From Cunninghamella blakesleeana (Eukaryota; Mucoromycota; Mucoromycetes; Mucorales; Cunninghamellaceae), in NCBI GenBank assembly GCA_017871115.1, contig JAFCIZ010000010.1, positions 275,001 to 339,000 on the forward strand: a stretch of 64,000 nucleotides of DNA, given 5' to 3'. Position 1 is the stretch's first letter. The number at the start of each line of letters is the position of its first letter. This document shows positions 63,748-64,000 of the stretch, piece after piece. The notes beneath the pieces are model-generated. The model was not told where the DNA came from. It worked only from the letters and a program-made list of their open reading frames with translations, and did not search any database. Made by a program: the position numbers and the translations under genes.

Positions 63748-64000
63748 ATGGATATTTTACCTATCGAAGTACTAGAAAATATACTTGGTCATTTATCACA
63801 AAAACATGCCGCAACAGTTGCTTCAATCGTGTGTAAAAAATGGAACAAAGCTATATTACAATCTTCTTTTTATTATTCTATTTGTATTCTTACCGAACAT
63901 CAATTAAAAAGGTTTATTAATGTAGCAAATGAAAAAATTATAAACAACCAACCTATCGGTTGTTATGTACAACAACTAAAACTTCATCGCTCTATCAATA
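63748..64000 (+). CDS. F-box protein, N-terminal part (third intact family member, cut by window edge)
   Basis: 84 codons are visible from the ATG at 63748. The F-box reads LPIEVLENILGHLSQKH, then SIVCKKWNKAILQSSFY, followed by a conserved stretch (LKRFINVANEKIINNQPIG) that aligns with the same region of the 12705 gene. The frame is open to the window end. It is probably an intronless SCF substrate receptor of about 700 residues like its relatives. Confidence 0.88.
   Translation, partial: MDILPIEVLENILGHLSQKHAATVASIVCKKWNKAILQSSFYYSICILTEHQLKRFINVANEKIINNQPIGCYVQQLKLHRSIN

Overview
The window is about 64 kb of very A+T-rich nuclear DNA from a fungus. Genes are split by short GT-AG introns of about 50-200 nt. 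Intergenic DNA is full of poly-A/T runs, (TA)n and (AAT)n tracts. The gene content points to an early-diverging, zygomycete-type fungus (Mucoromycota, probably Mucorales-like): a DOCK-family Rac GEF, a CYRI/FAM49 protein, METTL4, a fused BIO3-BIO1 biotin enzyme, a GH15 glucoamylase with only the catalytic domain, a Rim15 kinase with a receiver domain, and an expanded F-box family. The species cannot be named from the sequence. I assembled gene models by hand from reading frame, splice sites, phase agreement and family motifs; every exon phase given here closes.

Layout. Position 1-289 (-) is the 5' part of a CDK7/Kin28/Mcs6-type kinase. 1015-4773 (+) is a secreted Vpr-type subtilase with a PA insertion. 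5735-7227 (+) is an aldo-keto reductase. 7438-8748 and 9405-10661 (-) are tandem paralogous seven-helix membrane proteins. 11452-12516 (+) is another multi-pass membrane protein. 12705-14798 (+) is an F-box protein, followed by a decayed F-box pseudogene (15101-16412) and two copies of a dispersed repeat. 17276-26031 (-) is a giant DOCK GEF, 26585-27568 (-) an Stc1-domain zinc protein, and 28237-29704 (-) a CYRI/FAM49 homologue. A 3.4-kb gene-free stretch follows. 33155-36035 (+) encodes the BioD-BioA fusion, 36306-37298 (+) an unknown Ser-rich protein, and 37520-39273 (+) METTL4. 39575-41686 (-) is a third F-box gene. Two tiny spliced genes follow (42079-42322 and 42996-43327, +), then a C2-plus-polyproline protein of Inn1/Fic1 type (43727-45692, -). 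46918-56582 (+) is a Rim15-like kinase of about 3046 residues. After 2.7 kb without a clear gene comes a GH15 glucoamylase (59302-61161, +). The right flank holds more repeat copies and the start of a fourth F-box gene (63748-64000, +, cut by the window).

Functional links are modest. DOCK (Rac activation) and CYRI (a Rac effector that opposes SCAR/WAVE in animals) lie about 2 kb apart in the same orientation, with only the Stc1 gene between them. Subtilase and glucoamylase are secreted nutrient-acquisition enzymes. METTL4 and Stc1 are possible nucleic-acid-modification or silencing components, notable because early-diverging fungi are known for abundant 6mA. I found no tRNA, rRNA, CRISPR array or intact transposon.
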